NCBI RefSeq assembly: GCF_025989125.1
Contig: NZ_JAPDNR010000001.1
Location: 7,552,087-7,616,086, forward strand
Direction of reading: 5' to 3'
Length of the DNA: 64,000 nucleotides
Source of the DNA: Chitinophaga nivalis
GTDB lineage: Bacteria > Bacteroidota > Bacteroidia > Chitinophagales > Chitinophagaceae
The position numbers and the translations under genes are program-made. This document shows, piece after piece, positions 1-8,288 of this stretch; position 1 is the first letter of the stretch; each line of letters begins with the position of its first letter. The notes beneath the pieces were generated by a model that saw nothing but the letters and a program-made list of their open reading frames with translations, searched no databases and had not been told where the DNA came from.

Positions 1-752
1 TTCCAGGTAACCTGTTGCCCCGGCGTGAGTACAGCCATTGGTCTGCTTCCTTTATAATCATTGCCGGCGTGTTCTACACTTACCTTTCCGGTAGCTACCG
101 CAATGGTGAGCGGCGTACCATTAAAAGCATTGATCTTAAAAGAGGTACCTAATACCCTTGTTTGTACCTTTCCTGTATGCACAATGAACGGATGTGCAGG
201 ATCTTCACTGATTTCAAAAAAAGCTTCCCCGGTTAATGTTATTTCACGGGTATTTCCATTAAAGTGTTCCGGATATTCCAGTTTACTGTCTGCACCCAGG
301 TGAATAACAGATCCATCTGCCAAAGTAATCACCGCACGCTGCCCCCTGGGGTTACTTTTCTCCAGGCTCACCAAGGTAGTGGTGGCCTTGTTGTTCTTGC
401 GGTACTGATATACACCAAACGTTCCCAAACCCGATACTAATACCGCCCACACTGCAGCATGACGTAAAAAAGAGAATCGTTTCACCGGCCTGATGACTGC
501 TGGCTCCTGCTCCGGTACCATTCCCTGCATGCGTTGCTGCAAGGTGGATTTCCAGCCCATTACCTGTTGTTCATCCACTCTGATCTGTTCCATCAACAGC
601 ATATCCGCCGGTAATCTTTCTGTAAGCACTTCATCCAATAGCAGCCGCCCTTCCGGTTCCTGAATAAAATCTGCTACCAGCTGCCTTTCTGCTGCGGTAC
701 AGGTATTATCCAGGTATTTATTCATTAATGCTTTCGTGATCGTGTTTGCCAT
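1..752 (-). CDS. FecR-family anti-sigma factor (partial, C-terminus outside window)
   Basis: This reading frame runs without a stop from the ATG at 752 to the left edge, giving about 250 residues. The N-terminal ~75 residues are the cytoplasmic sigma-binding part, followed by one predicted transmembrane segment near residues 90-105 (HAAVWAVLVSGLGTFGVY) and then a periplasmic FecR domain. That domain shows the family hallmarks: a TLADGSVIHL-like strand, a GNTREITLTGEAFFEI-like strand and VLGTSFKINAF. Such proteins sit in the inner membrane and hold an ECF sigma factor until an outer-membrane TonB receptor signals. The matching sigma gene lies upstream on the same strand at 1081-1677. The 328-base spacer between the two is unusually long for this pair and is filled with a tandem repeat. 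The receptor gene is probably beyond the left edge. Confidence 0.9.
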   Translation of the reverse strand, partial: MANTITKALMNKYLDNTCTAAERQLVADFIQEPEGRLLLDEVLTERLPADMLLMEQIRVDEQQVMGWKSTLQQRMQGMVPEQEPAVIRPVKRFSFLRHAAVWAVLVSGLGTFGVYQYRKNNKATTTLVSLEKSNPRGQRAVITLADGSVIHLGADSKLEYPEHFNGNTREITLTGEAFFEISEDPAHPFIVHTGKVQTRVLGTSFKINAFNGTPLTIAVATGKVSVEHAGNDYKGSRPMAVLTPGQQVTW

Positions 753-928
753 GTGTTGTACGTGCAAGCCCATTCTGTTGTATGGCCGCTCACTATATAA
801 GAGCTGAAAAATAACCCGAGGGGCTAATGGAGAATTAAAAAACTTTACGGCATCAAAAGGGCATAAAAAATGATTACAAGTCACTAACAAACAATTACTT
901 ATAAGCAAACTAAAACGCCTGTACGAAA

Positions 929-1091
929 AGCTGGTAACAATTACATAACATAGCGACAGCTATATTACTTACCTCCTGGCAATAGCTGATAACATTTACA
1001 TAACATAGCAACCGTTATATCAAAGAGATATAAACAGCAAAAGCCATAACAATCAAATGATATAGCTACCACTATATCACTTACATCATGG
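929..1091. repeat. Tandem imperfect repeat, three copies, period about 55-58 bp
   Basis: Copy 1 starts at 929, copy 2 at 984 and copy 3 at 1042. Copies 1 and 2 agree at 24 of 26 bases over 929-954 and 984-1009. Copies 1 and 3 share the later part (CTATATnACTTAC and TCnTGG). Each copy centres on a small inverted repeat: ATAGC/GCTAT at 950-963, ATAGC/GTTAT at 1005-1018 and ATAG/CTAT at 1062-1075. Copy 3 runs into the last codons and stop of the sigma gene, so the array may have grown by duplicating that gene's 3' end. Confidence 0.75.
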
Positions 1092-1677
1092 AGATGTAAA
1101 ACAACAGTAACATGGTAATGTCGGCATAGTCTTTCAGGTGCTGCCGGAAATGGGTAAGTGATGCTTTGATGTGATTCTTCACCGTGAACAGGGAGAGGTT
1201 CAGTTCTTTGGCAATTTCAGCATGGGAAAGCTGTTCGTGCCGGCTCATCTTAAACACGCGGCGACGTTGCTGGCTCAGTTCATCCAACTTTTCGAGGTAT
1301 ACCTGCGTAATTTCATGGCAATTGATCTTCGTGTCTGCTGCTGCAGTAGTGAGGGATTCATCATCATATACCTGTTCAATAGGTACTGTAGTAAATGATT
1401 TTTTACTCATCGCCTTGATCACGGCGTTTTTAATAGCACGAAATAAATACGGCGCCAGCTTCACTTCCGGATCAAGTTGCTGTCTTTTTTCCCAGATCCA
1501 CACCATCAGATCCATCATGATCTCTTCTGCCGTATCTTTGTCCTGCAGATAGTTCAGCGCATAATTATACAGTCTTTTGGAGTATCGGTCAAACAATACA
1601 TCGAACGCCTTCACATTATCAAGCCTGCATTGTTCCAACAGTAAATAATCTGATAAGTCCTGTAAAGCTTCGCCCAT
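1081..1677 (-). CDS. RNA polymerase ECF sigma factor
   Basis: The 198-residue protein has sigma-70 region 2 (about residues 25-90, with the FDRYSKRLYNYA and DKDTAEEIMMDLMVWIWEKR segments that contact core polymerase and the -10 element). It also has region 4, a helix-turn-helix near residues 140-180 (LSHAEIAKELNLSLFTVKNHI). This is the typical Bacteroidota ECF sigma that switches on a neighbouring TonB receptor or SusC gene. It lies upstream of the partial FecR gene on the same strand and presumably works with it. The start at 1677 sits about 25 bases below an exact TAnnTTTG element (1703-1710). The C-terminus ends in a hydrophobic tail (ITMLLLFYISMM) whose final codons lie within the tandem repeat. 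Confidence 0.93.
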   Translation of the reverse strand: MGEALQDLSDYLLLEQCRLDNVKAFDVLFDRYSKRLYNYALNYLQDKDTAEEIMMDLMVWIWEKRQQLDPEVKLAPYLFRAIKNAVIKAMSKKSFTTVPIEQVYDDESLTTAAADTKINCHEITQVYLEKLDELSQQRRRVFKMSRHEQLSHAEIAKELNLSLFTVKNHIKASLTHFRQHLKDYADITMLLLFYISMM

Positions 1678-1999
1678 ATTTTCGTCACTATTTTTCTGAC
1701 AACAAACTTAAGCGCAAAAAATCAGCAGTTATATTATCTAAACATTAACTTTTGATAACCCAAGCTGGTGGCCAGTAAAGCGATACAGCTGGTTTATGTC
1801 GCTGCGGTCCTGTTGCCTGAAAACCATCCACCCACATAAGAAATCATTGCTCTTATCCGTTTTATCCTGTGAACATGATCAGCCAGTTATCCGAAAAGTT
1901 ACCGGTTACCGGCATTACTAACCCCGATACGCCGGCTGTTGTTTTGCTGTTCATCTTCCGTAAATTATCAGTCTCACTTTTATCATCTTAAGCTGTTGT
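1678..1999. other. Intergenic region between divergent sigma and SDR genes
   Basis: This 322-base spacer separates the minus-strand sigma gene from the plus-strand dehydrogenase. The only element I can support is the -7 type sequence for the sigma gene at 1703-1710. I found no RNA gene, no strong hairpin and no conserved reading frame in the rest. Confidence 0.5.
1703..1710 (-). promoter_or_regulatory. Bacteroidota-type -7 element for the ECF sigma gene
   Basis: The minus strand reads TAAGTTTG, an exact match to TAnnTTTG, about 25 bases upstream of the sigma start codon. No clear -33 TTTG was found at the usual spacing, so this is a moderate-confidence call. Confidence 0.45.
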
Positions 2000-2857
2000 A
2001 TGAAAAAGATTTTTTTGATCACAGGTGCTACTGCCGGCATTGGAAAAATAACCGCCATACACCTGGCCAAAACCGGGGCCACCGTTGTCATTCATGGCAG
2101 AAATGCAGCGAAGACCATACAAACCCAACAGGAAATCATCCACCTCACAGGCAATACAGCTATTGATACCCTTACCGGCGATCTGTCGCTGATGACAGAC
2201 GTAAAAAAGATCGCCCATACTTTCCGGAACCGCTACAACCACCTGGATGTGCTGATCAATAATGCCGGCATACTGGCTGCCACCCGCAGGGAAACCACAG
2301 CAGAAGGCTATGAAAATACCTTTGCCGTGAATGTGCTGGCCCCCTATCTTTTAACCGCACTGCTGTTTGACCAACTACAGCATAGCCATAAAGCGCGGGT
2401 CATCAATGTATCTTCTGCCATGCATTCGCTGGCACGGCCCGACTTCAATGATCTCCAGGCCACCCGTTCCTTCCATGCCATACGTGCCTACAGCAATTCC
2501 AAACTTTTCCTGATCCTGCTGACGGAAGAAATGGCCGGCCGCATGGCCGACAGTGGCATCAAAAATGTAGTGGTCAACAGTCTTCACCCTGGCGCCGTAG
2601 CGACCACTTTCGGTAAAGACAACAGTACCTTCTCCAACCGGCTCACCAATCTGTTGAAACCGTTGTTTTTCCTGTCGCCGGAAAAAGGTGCTGCCACCAC
2701 TATCTTCCTCGCTACTTCCCGTGAAGGGGAACAATACAGCGGACAATATTTCGTCAAAAGCAAACTCGCCAAAGTAGCCCCCAGACATAACACAGCTAAA
2801 AACAGGGAAAAAATCTGGACAGCCTGTGAAACGATTACCGGCACTACCTTTTTATAA
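2000..2857 (+). CDS. Short-chain dehydrogenase/reductase (SDR), retinol-dehydrogenase-like
   Basis: The 285-residue protein is a classical NAD(P)-dependent Rossmann oxidoreductase. It has the cofactor motif TGATAGIG at residues 8-15, NNAG at 87-90, catalytic serine(s) in NVSSA near 138-139, and the YxxxK pair as Y164 and K168 (YSNSK). The C-terminal extension past residue 230 resembles the retinol dehydrogenase/WWOX-like SDR branch, where the substrate is often a lipophilic alcohol or aldehyde. The substrate here cannot be told from sequence. It stands alone, divergent from the sigma gene, with topB 118 bases downstream. Confidence 0.9.
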   Translation: MKKIFLITGATAGIGKITAIHLAKTGATVVIHGRNAAKTIQTQQEIIHLTGNTAIDTLTGDLSLMTDVKKIAHTFRNRYNHLDVLINNAGILAATRRETTAEGYENTFAVNVLAPYLLTALLFDQLQHSHKARVINVSSAMHSLARPDFNDLQATRSFHAIRAYSNSKLFLILLTEEMAGRMADSGIKNVVVNSLHPGAVATTFGKDNSTFSNRLTNLLKPLFFLSPEKGAATTIFLATSREGEQYSGQYFVKSKLAKVAPRHNTAKNREKIWTACETITGTTFL

Positions 2858-2975
2858 CCTCCCGTCGACGAGTATCTGATAAAAAAACACCTGATTTCCG
2901 GCCAGATATCTGGCTGAAAACAGGGTATTCCTCATTCTTTTTTCCGACCTTTGTTCCCCAATTTCAACACGTAAT

Positions 2976-5072
2976 ATGAGAGTTTGCATTGCTGAAAAAC
3001 CAAGTGTGGCAAGAGACATTGCAGAAGTGATCGGCGCGAAACAACGCAAGGATGGCTACTATGAAGGCAATGGTTATCAGGTAACCTGGACTTTCGGGCA
3101 TTTTTGTACCCTAAAGGAACCCCACGATTATTTTGAACAATGGAAATACTGGCGCCTGGAAGATCTCCCCATGATCCCCTCCAGCTTTGGGATCAAACTG
3201 ATTGAAAACTCCGGCGTACAAAAACAGTTTAAAGTCATCGAAACACTGGTACAAGCCTGCGAAGAGGTGATCAACTGCGGGGATGCCGGCCAGGAAGGAG
3301 AACTGATCCAGCGTTGGGTATTGCTAAAAGCCAAATGCACTGCGCCGATCAAAAGACTCTGGATTTCCTCCCTGACAGAAGAAGCGATCCGCAACGGTTT
3401 CCAGCAATTACGGGAAGCAGACCAGTACAACAACCTGTATGCTGCCGGCAGCGCCCGCGCTATCGGCGACTGGCTGTTAGGCATGAATGCCACCCGCCTT
3501 TTCACCAAAAAATTTGCGCAGGGGAAAGTTGTATTGTCTATCGGCCGGGTGCAAACACCTACCCTGGCCATGATTGTGCAACGACAAAAAGAAATCAACG
3601 CCTTTGTATCTGAAGATTACTGGGAGTTAAAAACGTTATATCGCGAAACAGAGTTCACCGCTACCATCGACCGGTTGAAAAGTCCGGAGAAAGCAGCCAA
3701 AGGCCTGGCCTATCTGCAGGAGCATCTGTTTGAAGTCACTTCCTTTGAAAAGAAAGATGGCAAGGAAGGCAATCCCCGTCTGTTTGACCTCACGGGTCTG
3801 CAGGTGGAAGCCAATAAAAAATATGCCTATACTGCCGACGACACCCTCAAACACGTACAGAGCCTATACGAAAAAAAACTCGTCACCTACCCCAGGGTAG
3901 ATACCACTTACCTGTCGGAAGACCTGCACCCCAAAGTGCCGGGTATCCTGCAGGATCTCACGCCCTACAGCGCACTCACCGCTCCTGTACTGGCCAAGCC
4001 TATTCCTAAACTGAAAACAGTTTTCGACGATAAAAAAGTAACCGATCACCATGCCATTATCCCTACCGGCGTATATCCCGGCGGTATCGGCCTGGAAGAA
4101 AAAAGGCTGTACGATCTGATTGCCCGGCGCTTCATTGCCGCCTTTTATCCGGAATGTAAAATTTCCAATACCACAGTGCTGGGTAAAGTAGGTCAGGTAC
4201 CTTTTAAAGTAACCGGTAAACAAATACTGGAACCCGGCTGGAAAGAAGTATATGCCAATGATGTAAAAGAAAAAAAGGAAGGAGAAGAAGAGGAAAAAAT
4301 ACTACCGGTTTTTGAAGTGGGTGAAAGTGGTCCGCATACGCCCCGCATACACCAGGGGAAAACCTCTCCACCCAAAGCCTTTACAGAAGCGTCTTTGCTG
4401 CGGGCCATGGAAACGGCCGGCAAACAGGTAGACGATGAAGAAATGCGCGAGCTGCTGAAAGACAATGGTATTGGCCGGCCTTCTACCCGTGCCAACATTA
4501 TTGAAACCCTCTTTCGCAGAAAATATATCGAGAAAAAGAAAAAAAACATCTACGCTACCCAAACGGGTATGGACCTCATTGATACCATACAATCCGAGTT
4601 GCTCAAAAGTGCGGAACTCACCGGCCAGTGGGAACGTAAACTCCGGCTCATTGAAAAAGGAGAATATGCACCGGATACCTTTAAGGACGAGCTGATTCAA
4701 ATGGTAACCGCGCTGACTGCCGAAGTAAAAACAGCGAGTTATAAATTCATCACCATCGCACCGGAAACACCACCGGAAGAAAAGGAGAAGGAAAAAGGGA
4801 AAACCAAAAAAGAAGCAAAACCCAAAGCGCCGAAAGCGCCTATTGTGCTTGAACAGCTGACCTGTCCGAAATGTAAAACACATTTGTTGAAAAAAGGCAA
4901 CACCGCCTACGGCTGCAGCAATTTCAACCAATGCGGTTTCAAGATTCCTTTTACTGTAGCCGATAAAAAACTTACCGATAAACAACTCCACGACTTACTC
5001 ACGAAAGGAAAAAGCTCATCCAAAAACAACAAACTGTCATTGGATGAGCATTTCAACCTCGTAGTAGCATAA
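2976..5072 (+). CDS. topB: DNA topoisomerase III (type IA)
   Basis: The 698-residue enzyme relaxes negatively supercoiled DNA and decatenates through a 5'-phosphotyrosine intermediate. The TOPRIM domain opens the protein (IAEKPSVARDIA, E7) and continues with GDAGQEGELIQR near residues 92-103. The catalytic tyrosine is Y305 in the TYPRVD motif, and IGRVQTPTLAM and NGIGRPSTRA mark the other type IA core blocks. A lysine-rich linker near residues 595-625 leads to a C-terminal zinc-ribbon-like segment (CPKCKTHLL ... CSNFNQCGF). In the acidic triad the usual DxDxE reads DxGxE; I believe this is common in Bacteroidota TopB but could not check. A GACCTTTG sequence at 2946-2953 is one base off the -7 consensus. 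Confidence 0.96.
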   Translation: MRVCIAEKPSVARDIAEVIGAKQRKDGYYEGNGYQVTWTFGHFCTLKEPHDYFEQWKYWRLEDLPMIPSSFGIKLIENSGVQKQFKVIETLVQACEEVINCGDAGQEGELIQRWVLLKAKCTAPIKRLWISSLTEEAIRNGFQQLREADQYNNLYAAGSARAIGDWLLGMNATRLFTKKFAQGKVVLSIGRVQTPTLAMIVQRQKEINAFVSEDYWELKTLYRETEFTATIDRLKSPEKAAKGLAYLQEHLFEVTSFEKKDGKEGNPRLFDLTGLQVEANKKYAYTADDTLKHVQSLYEKKLVTYPRVDTTYLSEDLHPKVPGILQDLTPYSALTAPVLAKPIPKLKTVFDDKKVTDHHAIIPTGVYPGGIGLEEKRLYDLIARRFIAAFYPECKISNTTVLGKVGQVPFKVTGKQILEPGWKEVYANDVKEKKEGEEEEKILPVFEVGESGPHTPRIHQGKTSPPKAFTEASLLRAMETAGKQVDDEEMRELLKDNGIGRPSTRANIIETLFRRKYIEKKKKNIYATQTGMDLIDTIQSELLKSAELTGQWERKLRLIEKGEYAPDTFKDELIQMVTALTAEVKTASYKFITIAPETPPEEKEKEKGKTKKEAKPKAPKAPIVLEQLTCPKCKTHLLKKGNTAYGCSNFNQCGFKIPFTVADKKLTDKQLHDLLTKGKSSSKNNKLSLDEHFNLVVA

Positions 5073-5119
5073 TACCTTATCATCAGGAGCAGTGTTATTA
5101 CTGCTCCTGATGATGATGA

Positions 5120-5959
5120 TTAGAAACCGGTAGCCACCGTCACTGCTTTCCAGGCTTCCAGGTCTTTTTTCACAGTAGCTATTTTCTCGTATGCGAGGTC
5201 ATAGGCATCCTGTCCCAGGAACAGATGTACCGGTGGTTCCGGTGTTGTTGTTACCTGAATCATTGCAGCAGCTGCTTTCTCCGGATCACCGGCCTGCTGA
5301 CCATGAATATCGAACTGATGTGCTTTTTGTACTTCCCGTATATTTTCATAGTCCGCTATTTCATTGGCAGGTACCGCCAAAGAACCAGAAGAAAGGAACT
5401 CAGTTCTGAAATAACCAGGTTCCACCAGGGTTACGTGGATACCGAACGGTTTTACTTCTGTAACCAGGGATTCTGACAGTCCTTCCAGCGCAAATTTAGT
5501 AGCGCAGTAAATACCGAAACCGGGGAAGAAAGCAACAAAACCAGCGATGGAGGAGATGTTCAGGATGTGTCCTGATTTTTGTTCCCGCAGATAAGGCAGT
5601 GCTTTCCGGATCACATTCAGGCTCCCGAATACATTTACGTCGAAGTTAGTCCGGGCTTCTGTATCTGATACTTCTTCCAAACCGCCTACTTGTCCATATC
5701 CGGCATTATTCACGATAACGTCTATACGACCAAAGTGTTTTACCGTTTCACCGATGGCATCTTCCACGCTTTTTTCGCTGATGAGATCTACCGCCAGCGG
5801 CAGGAAGCTACTGCTATCTGCTGTGGTAATTTTGCGCAGGTCTGCTATATTTCTGGAAGTAGCTGCTACTTTATATCCCTGCTGTAATAATTGTAATACG
5901 AGAATGCGTCCTAAACCTTTGGAGGCGCCGGTAACAAACCAAACTTTTGTGTTGCTCAT
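5120..5959 (-). CDS. Short-chain dehydrogenase/reductase (SDR)
   Basis: The start was placed at the ATG at 5959 because the Rossmann domain begins at once (VWFVTGASKGLGR); a longer frame to 6046 would overlap the next gene. The 279-residue protein has TGASKGLG at residues 10-17, NNAG at 84-87, serine in NISS at 136-137, and the catalytic pair Y151/K155 (YCATK). It belongs to the large group of Bacteroidota oxidoreductases with unknown substrates. The AraC-type gene directly upstream on the same strand (6043-6945) is 83 bases away and is a plausible regulator. Confidence 0.92.
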   Translation of the reverse strand: MSNTKVWFVTGASKGLGRILVLQLLQQGYKVAATSRNIADLRKITTADSSSFLPLAVDLISEKSVEDAIGETVKHFGRIDVIVNNAGYGQVGGLEEVSDTEARTNFDVNVFGSLNVIRKALPYLREQKSGHILNISSIAGFVAFFPGFGIYCATKFALEGLSESLVTEVKPFGIHVTLVEPGYFRTEFLSSGSLAVPANEIADYENIREVQKAHQFDIHGQQAGDPEKAAAAMIQVTTTPEPPVHLFLGQDAYDLAYEKIATVKKDLEAWKAVTVATGF

Positions 5960-6042
5960 AAACATGTATGTTTTTAGTCTTACAAAAGTAGGGCGGCCTT
6001 CCTTGCCCATTATTACGCCATTCAAACGAATGATTGCAAAAT

Positions 6043-6945
6043 TCAAACATCCCGGTAGGCAGTGGGTGTCAGGCTTGTTTGTTTCTTAAAGAAGTTATTG
6101 AAATGGGCCGGTTCTTCAAATCCCAGGGCATAGCTGATTTCTGCTACGTTCCAGCTGGTATGCTTCAGCAACGCTTTGGCTTCTGCAGCCAGCCGTTCGG
6201 CAATGTGGCTGGTAGTGGTTTTACCGGTAGTTTCGCGGATAGCCCGGTTGAGGTGATTGACATGTACGGCCAGTTGCTGTGCATAGTCGCTGGCGGAACG
6301 CAGGGTAAAACGCTGCGCCGGTGATTCAATCGGGAACTGGCGTTCCAGCAGATCAGAAAAAACCGCCGTCAGACGGGCATTCGCATTGGCATGCGGATAC
6401 AAGGTTTCAGACGGCTGCATTTTAAGCGCCACATGAAAAATCTCTTTCAGGTAGTTACAAAGCAGGTCATACTTAAAAGGATAGTCTGAGGCGATTTCCG
6501 CCAGCATTTTACGGTATATAACCGCTGTTTCCTCGTGTTGTTCCGCAGTTAAACTAAAAGCCGGTTTGCCGCTGGTGCTGAACATCGGCAGGTCATTGAT
6601 GTTCATCCGCATGCGCTCTGTCAGGAAGGGCGCCCGGAAGATGCAGAAAAAGCCCTCATAGTCCGGGGTTAATGCTTCCCAGGAATACGGTACCTGCGGA
6701 GAGAAAAACATCAGCGTAGGCCCCTTTACTTCAAGGGTTTTATCGGCGTAGTGAAACAGGTAATGCCCGGTGTTCAGGCTGACCTTATAGAAATCACGGC
6801 GGCTGTAATTCACGGTCAGGTGATTGTCTACCACACAATCCTTCATCCGGAATACATTAAAATGTCCGATCTCCTGTTGCAGGTTCTCCGGTACCTGATT
6901 CAGCTTTTGCTGGTAGAACTCCTGTAGTGACTCTGTTTGCGGCAT
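6043..6945 (-). CDS. AraC-family transcriptional regulator
   Basis: The start was set at the ATG at 6945 (MPQTESLQEFYQQKLN), since the upstream in-frame extension to 7023 is low-complexity and lacks family similarity. The 300-residue protein has an N-terminal AraC-like cupin sensing domain (about residues 20-170) and a C-terminal pair of helix-turn-helices. The second helix-turn-helix carries the diagnostic segment NVAEISYALGFEEPAHFNNFFKKQTSLTP-type sequence near residues 268-296. It precedes an SDR gene on the same strand and is likely to control it; the effector is unknown. Confidence 0.92.
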   Translation of the reverse strand: MPQTESLQEFYQQKLNQVPENLQQEIGHFNVFRMKDCVVDNHLTVNYSRRDFYKVSLNTGHYLFHYADKTLEVKGPTLMFFSPQVPYSWEALTPDYEGFFCIFRAPFLTERMRMNINDLPMFSTSGKPAFSLTAEQHEETAVIYRKMLAEIASDYPFKYDLLCNYLKEIFHVALKMQPSETLYPHANANARLTAVFSDLLERQFPIESPAQRFTLRSASDYAQQLAVHVNHLNRAIRETTGKTTTSHIAERLAAEAKALLKHTSWNVAEISYALGFEEPAHFNNFFKKQTSLTPTAYRDV

Positions 6946-7034
6946 ACCTAAAATTACAAAATTCAAACCAATGCAGCAAACAGCACTGGCAGGAGCCCCG
7001 CACAATCCGGCATCGGCTCCCACCCTATTACACC

Positions 7035-7427
7035 TTAATCCAGCGCCACATCATTAATAGAAGCATAGCGCCGCTGCATCAGTCCTTCCGGATTAAACTC
7101 CCACATCTCATTACCGTAGGAACGGAAATGTTTACCCTCCTTATTCGTCCAGGTATATTCAAAACGTACGGCAATGCGGTTATCATGAAAGCTCCACAGC
7201 TCTTTCTTTAATTTATAGTCCAGCTCTTTCTCCCATTTAGCAGTCAGAAAGCTGATCACCGCTTCGCGGCCATTGATAAACTGATCGCGGTTACGCCATT
7301 CGGTATCTATCGTATAGGCCAGGGCTACTTTTTGCGGGTCGCGGCTGTTCCAGGCATCTTCTGCAAACTGTACTTTCTGCAGGGCGGTTTCGTAGGTAAA
7401 TGGCGGAACAGGTAATCTTTTTTCCAT
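7035..7427 (-). CDS. DUF1348 / nuclear transport factor 2-like protein
   Basis: The 130-residue protein matches the DUF1348 branch of the NTF2-like cone fold almost from end to end. Hallmarks are FTYETALQKVQFAEDAWNSR, WRNRDQFINGREAVISFL, ELDYKLKKELWSF and the C-terminal SYGNEMWEF and ASIND. Members are small soluble proteins, often co-inherited with TetR-type regulators, and their enzymatic role is not established. The gene lies downstream of a TetR gene. Two near-identical palindromes precede it (7457-7474 and 7564-7581), one only 30 bases from the start codon, so it is probably repressed by that TetR protein. Confidence 0.9.
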   Translation of the reverse strand: MEKRLPVPPFTYETALQKVQFAEDAWNSRDPQKVALAYTIDTEWRNRDQFINGREAVISFLTAKWEKELDYKLKKELWSFHDNRIAVRFEYTWTNKEGKHFRSYGNEMWEFNPEGLMQRRYASINDVALD

Positions 7428-7456
7428 GATGATGAAGTTTTAATGAACATTAATAC

Positions 7457-7474
7457 AGACAAGTCAACCTGTCT
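7457..7474. promoter_or_regulatory. Palindromic operator 1 (probable TetR site)
   Basis: The sequence AGACAAGTCAACCTGTCT is an imperfect 18-base inverted repeat (14 of 18 positions symmetric). It lies 30 bases upstream of the DUF1348 start and matches operator 2 at most positions, with consensus AGACARRTCARYCTGTCT. Confidence 0.7.
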
Positions 7475-7538
7475 TTTTAAAAACAAACCAATACATACAG
7501 GATAGTCAGTACCCTACCGGTTCAACCTCCTGTTACCA

Positions 7539-7546
7539 CAAATGTA
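7539..7546 (-). promoter_or_regulatory. Bacteroidota-type -7 element for the DUF1348 gene
   Basis: The minus strand reads TACATTTG, an exact TAnnTTTG match. It lies between the two operators. Operator 2 would cover the -33 region and operator 1 the start of the transcript, an arrangement that fits repression. Confidence 0.5.
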
Positions 7547-7563
7547 GGAATAAATCTCAAAAT

Positions 7564-7581
7564 AGACAGATCAGTCTGTCT
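7564..7581. promoter_or_regulatory. Palindromic operator 2 (probable TetR site)
   Basis: The sequence AGACAGATCAGTCTGTCT is an 18-base inverted repeat with outer 7-base arms AGACAGA/TCTGTCT. Its centre is 107 bases from that of operator 1, about ten helical turns. It lies within the spacer between the TetR 3' end and the DUF1348 start. Confidence 0.72.
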
Positions 7582-7643
7582 TTATTTTTACAAGAAAAGT
7601 AAAACAGGTATATCTTGCTAAAAATAAAAAGTAACTGGAAATA

Positions 7644-8186
7644 CTACAACAAGCCACTCACGGCCTTCCTGGCCTCCTGTACCGGCCACTGATGACGGTA
7701 AAGCTGACTTTCTATCATCGCCGCTTCAAACAACAGGTACACCTGGTCTTTCAATGCCTGCTTTTCTTTCACCAGAATATGCCCCAGGTAAGCCCGCAGG
7801 TCTTTTTTATGTTCCTGTATCACCTGCAACACCGCCGCATCTTTGTCGGTCATTTCAGAGAGGATATTGAGAAAGGCACAACCGCGGAAATGTTCTTTTT
7901 CATTGATGTCGTGCAGAAAATCAAAAGCAGCCATGATTTGTTCTTTGGGCTTGGCCGTCTTCTCTGTCCAGGTTTTCAGCGCATCGAACCAATACTGGTG
8001 CCGGTACTGCAGAAAAGCAATCAGCAAAGCTTCCTTAGAGGCAAAATGCAGGTACAAACTGGCTCTGGCCACCCCTGCCTCCCGGATCACCTGGTTGATA
8101 CCCGTAGCACGATAGCCCTGGTTATAAAACAGCTCAGTAGCAGTGTCCAATAACCGCTGCCTTGGGTCGCTTATCTTTGCTTTCAT
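7644..8186 (-). CDS. TetR/AcrR-family transcriptional regulator
   Basis: The 180-residue protein has a classic N-terminal TetR helix-turn-helix (residues 9-56: RLLDTATELFYNQGYRATGINQVI, then GVARASLYLHFASKEAL). The ligand-binding C-terminal half is all-helical. TetR proteins repress until a small ligand binds. No palindrome was seen upstream of its own start, while two good ones lie downstream of its stop and ahead of the DUF1348 gene, so I infer that the downstream gene is the target. A strong intrinsic terminator at 8228-8262 insulates it from the gene upstream. Confidence 0.93.
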   Translation of the reverse strand: MKAKISDPRQRLLDTATELFYNQGYRATGINQVIREAGVARASLYLHFASKEALLIAFLQYRHQYWFDALKTWTEKTAKPKEQIMAAFDFLHDINEKEHFRGCAFLNILSEMTDKDAAVLQVIQEHKKDLRAYLGHILVKEKQALKDQVYLLFEAAMIESQLYRHQWPVQEARKAVSGLL

Positions 8187-8227
8187 CCCGCAAAATTACG
8201 AACTACCGGAGAATTACACCTACTTCT

Positions 8228-8262
8228 AAAAAGAAAGACGCCCCACCGAAGCGGAACGTCTT
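8228..8262 (-). terminator. Intrinsic terminator after the DUF4198 gene
   Basis: On the minus strand a 12-base-pair stem (AAGACGUUCCGC with GUGGGGCGUCUU, including G-U pairs) closes a UUCG tetraloop and is followed by UCUUUUU. It ends the TonB receptor/DUF4198 unit ahead of the TetR gene. Confidence 0.88.
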
Positions 8263-8288
8263 ATTATTTTCAACACAGTTATCTCTCC

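Noticed and set aside
4302..4991. A 229-codon minus-strand frame
   Set aside because: It is antisense to topB, Phe-rich and arises from the lysine-rich linker of the topoisomerase.
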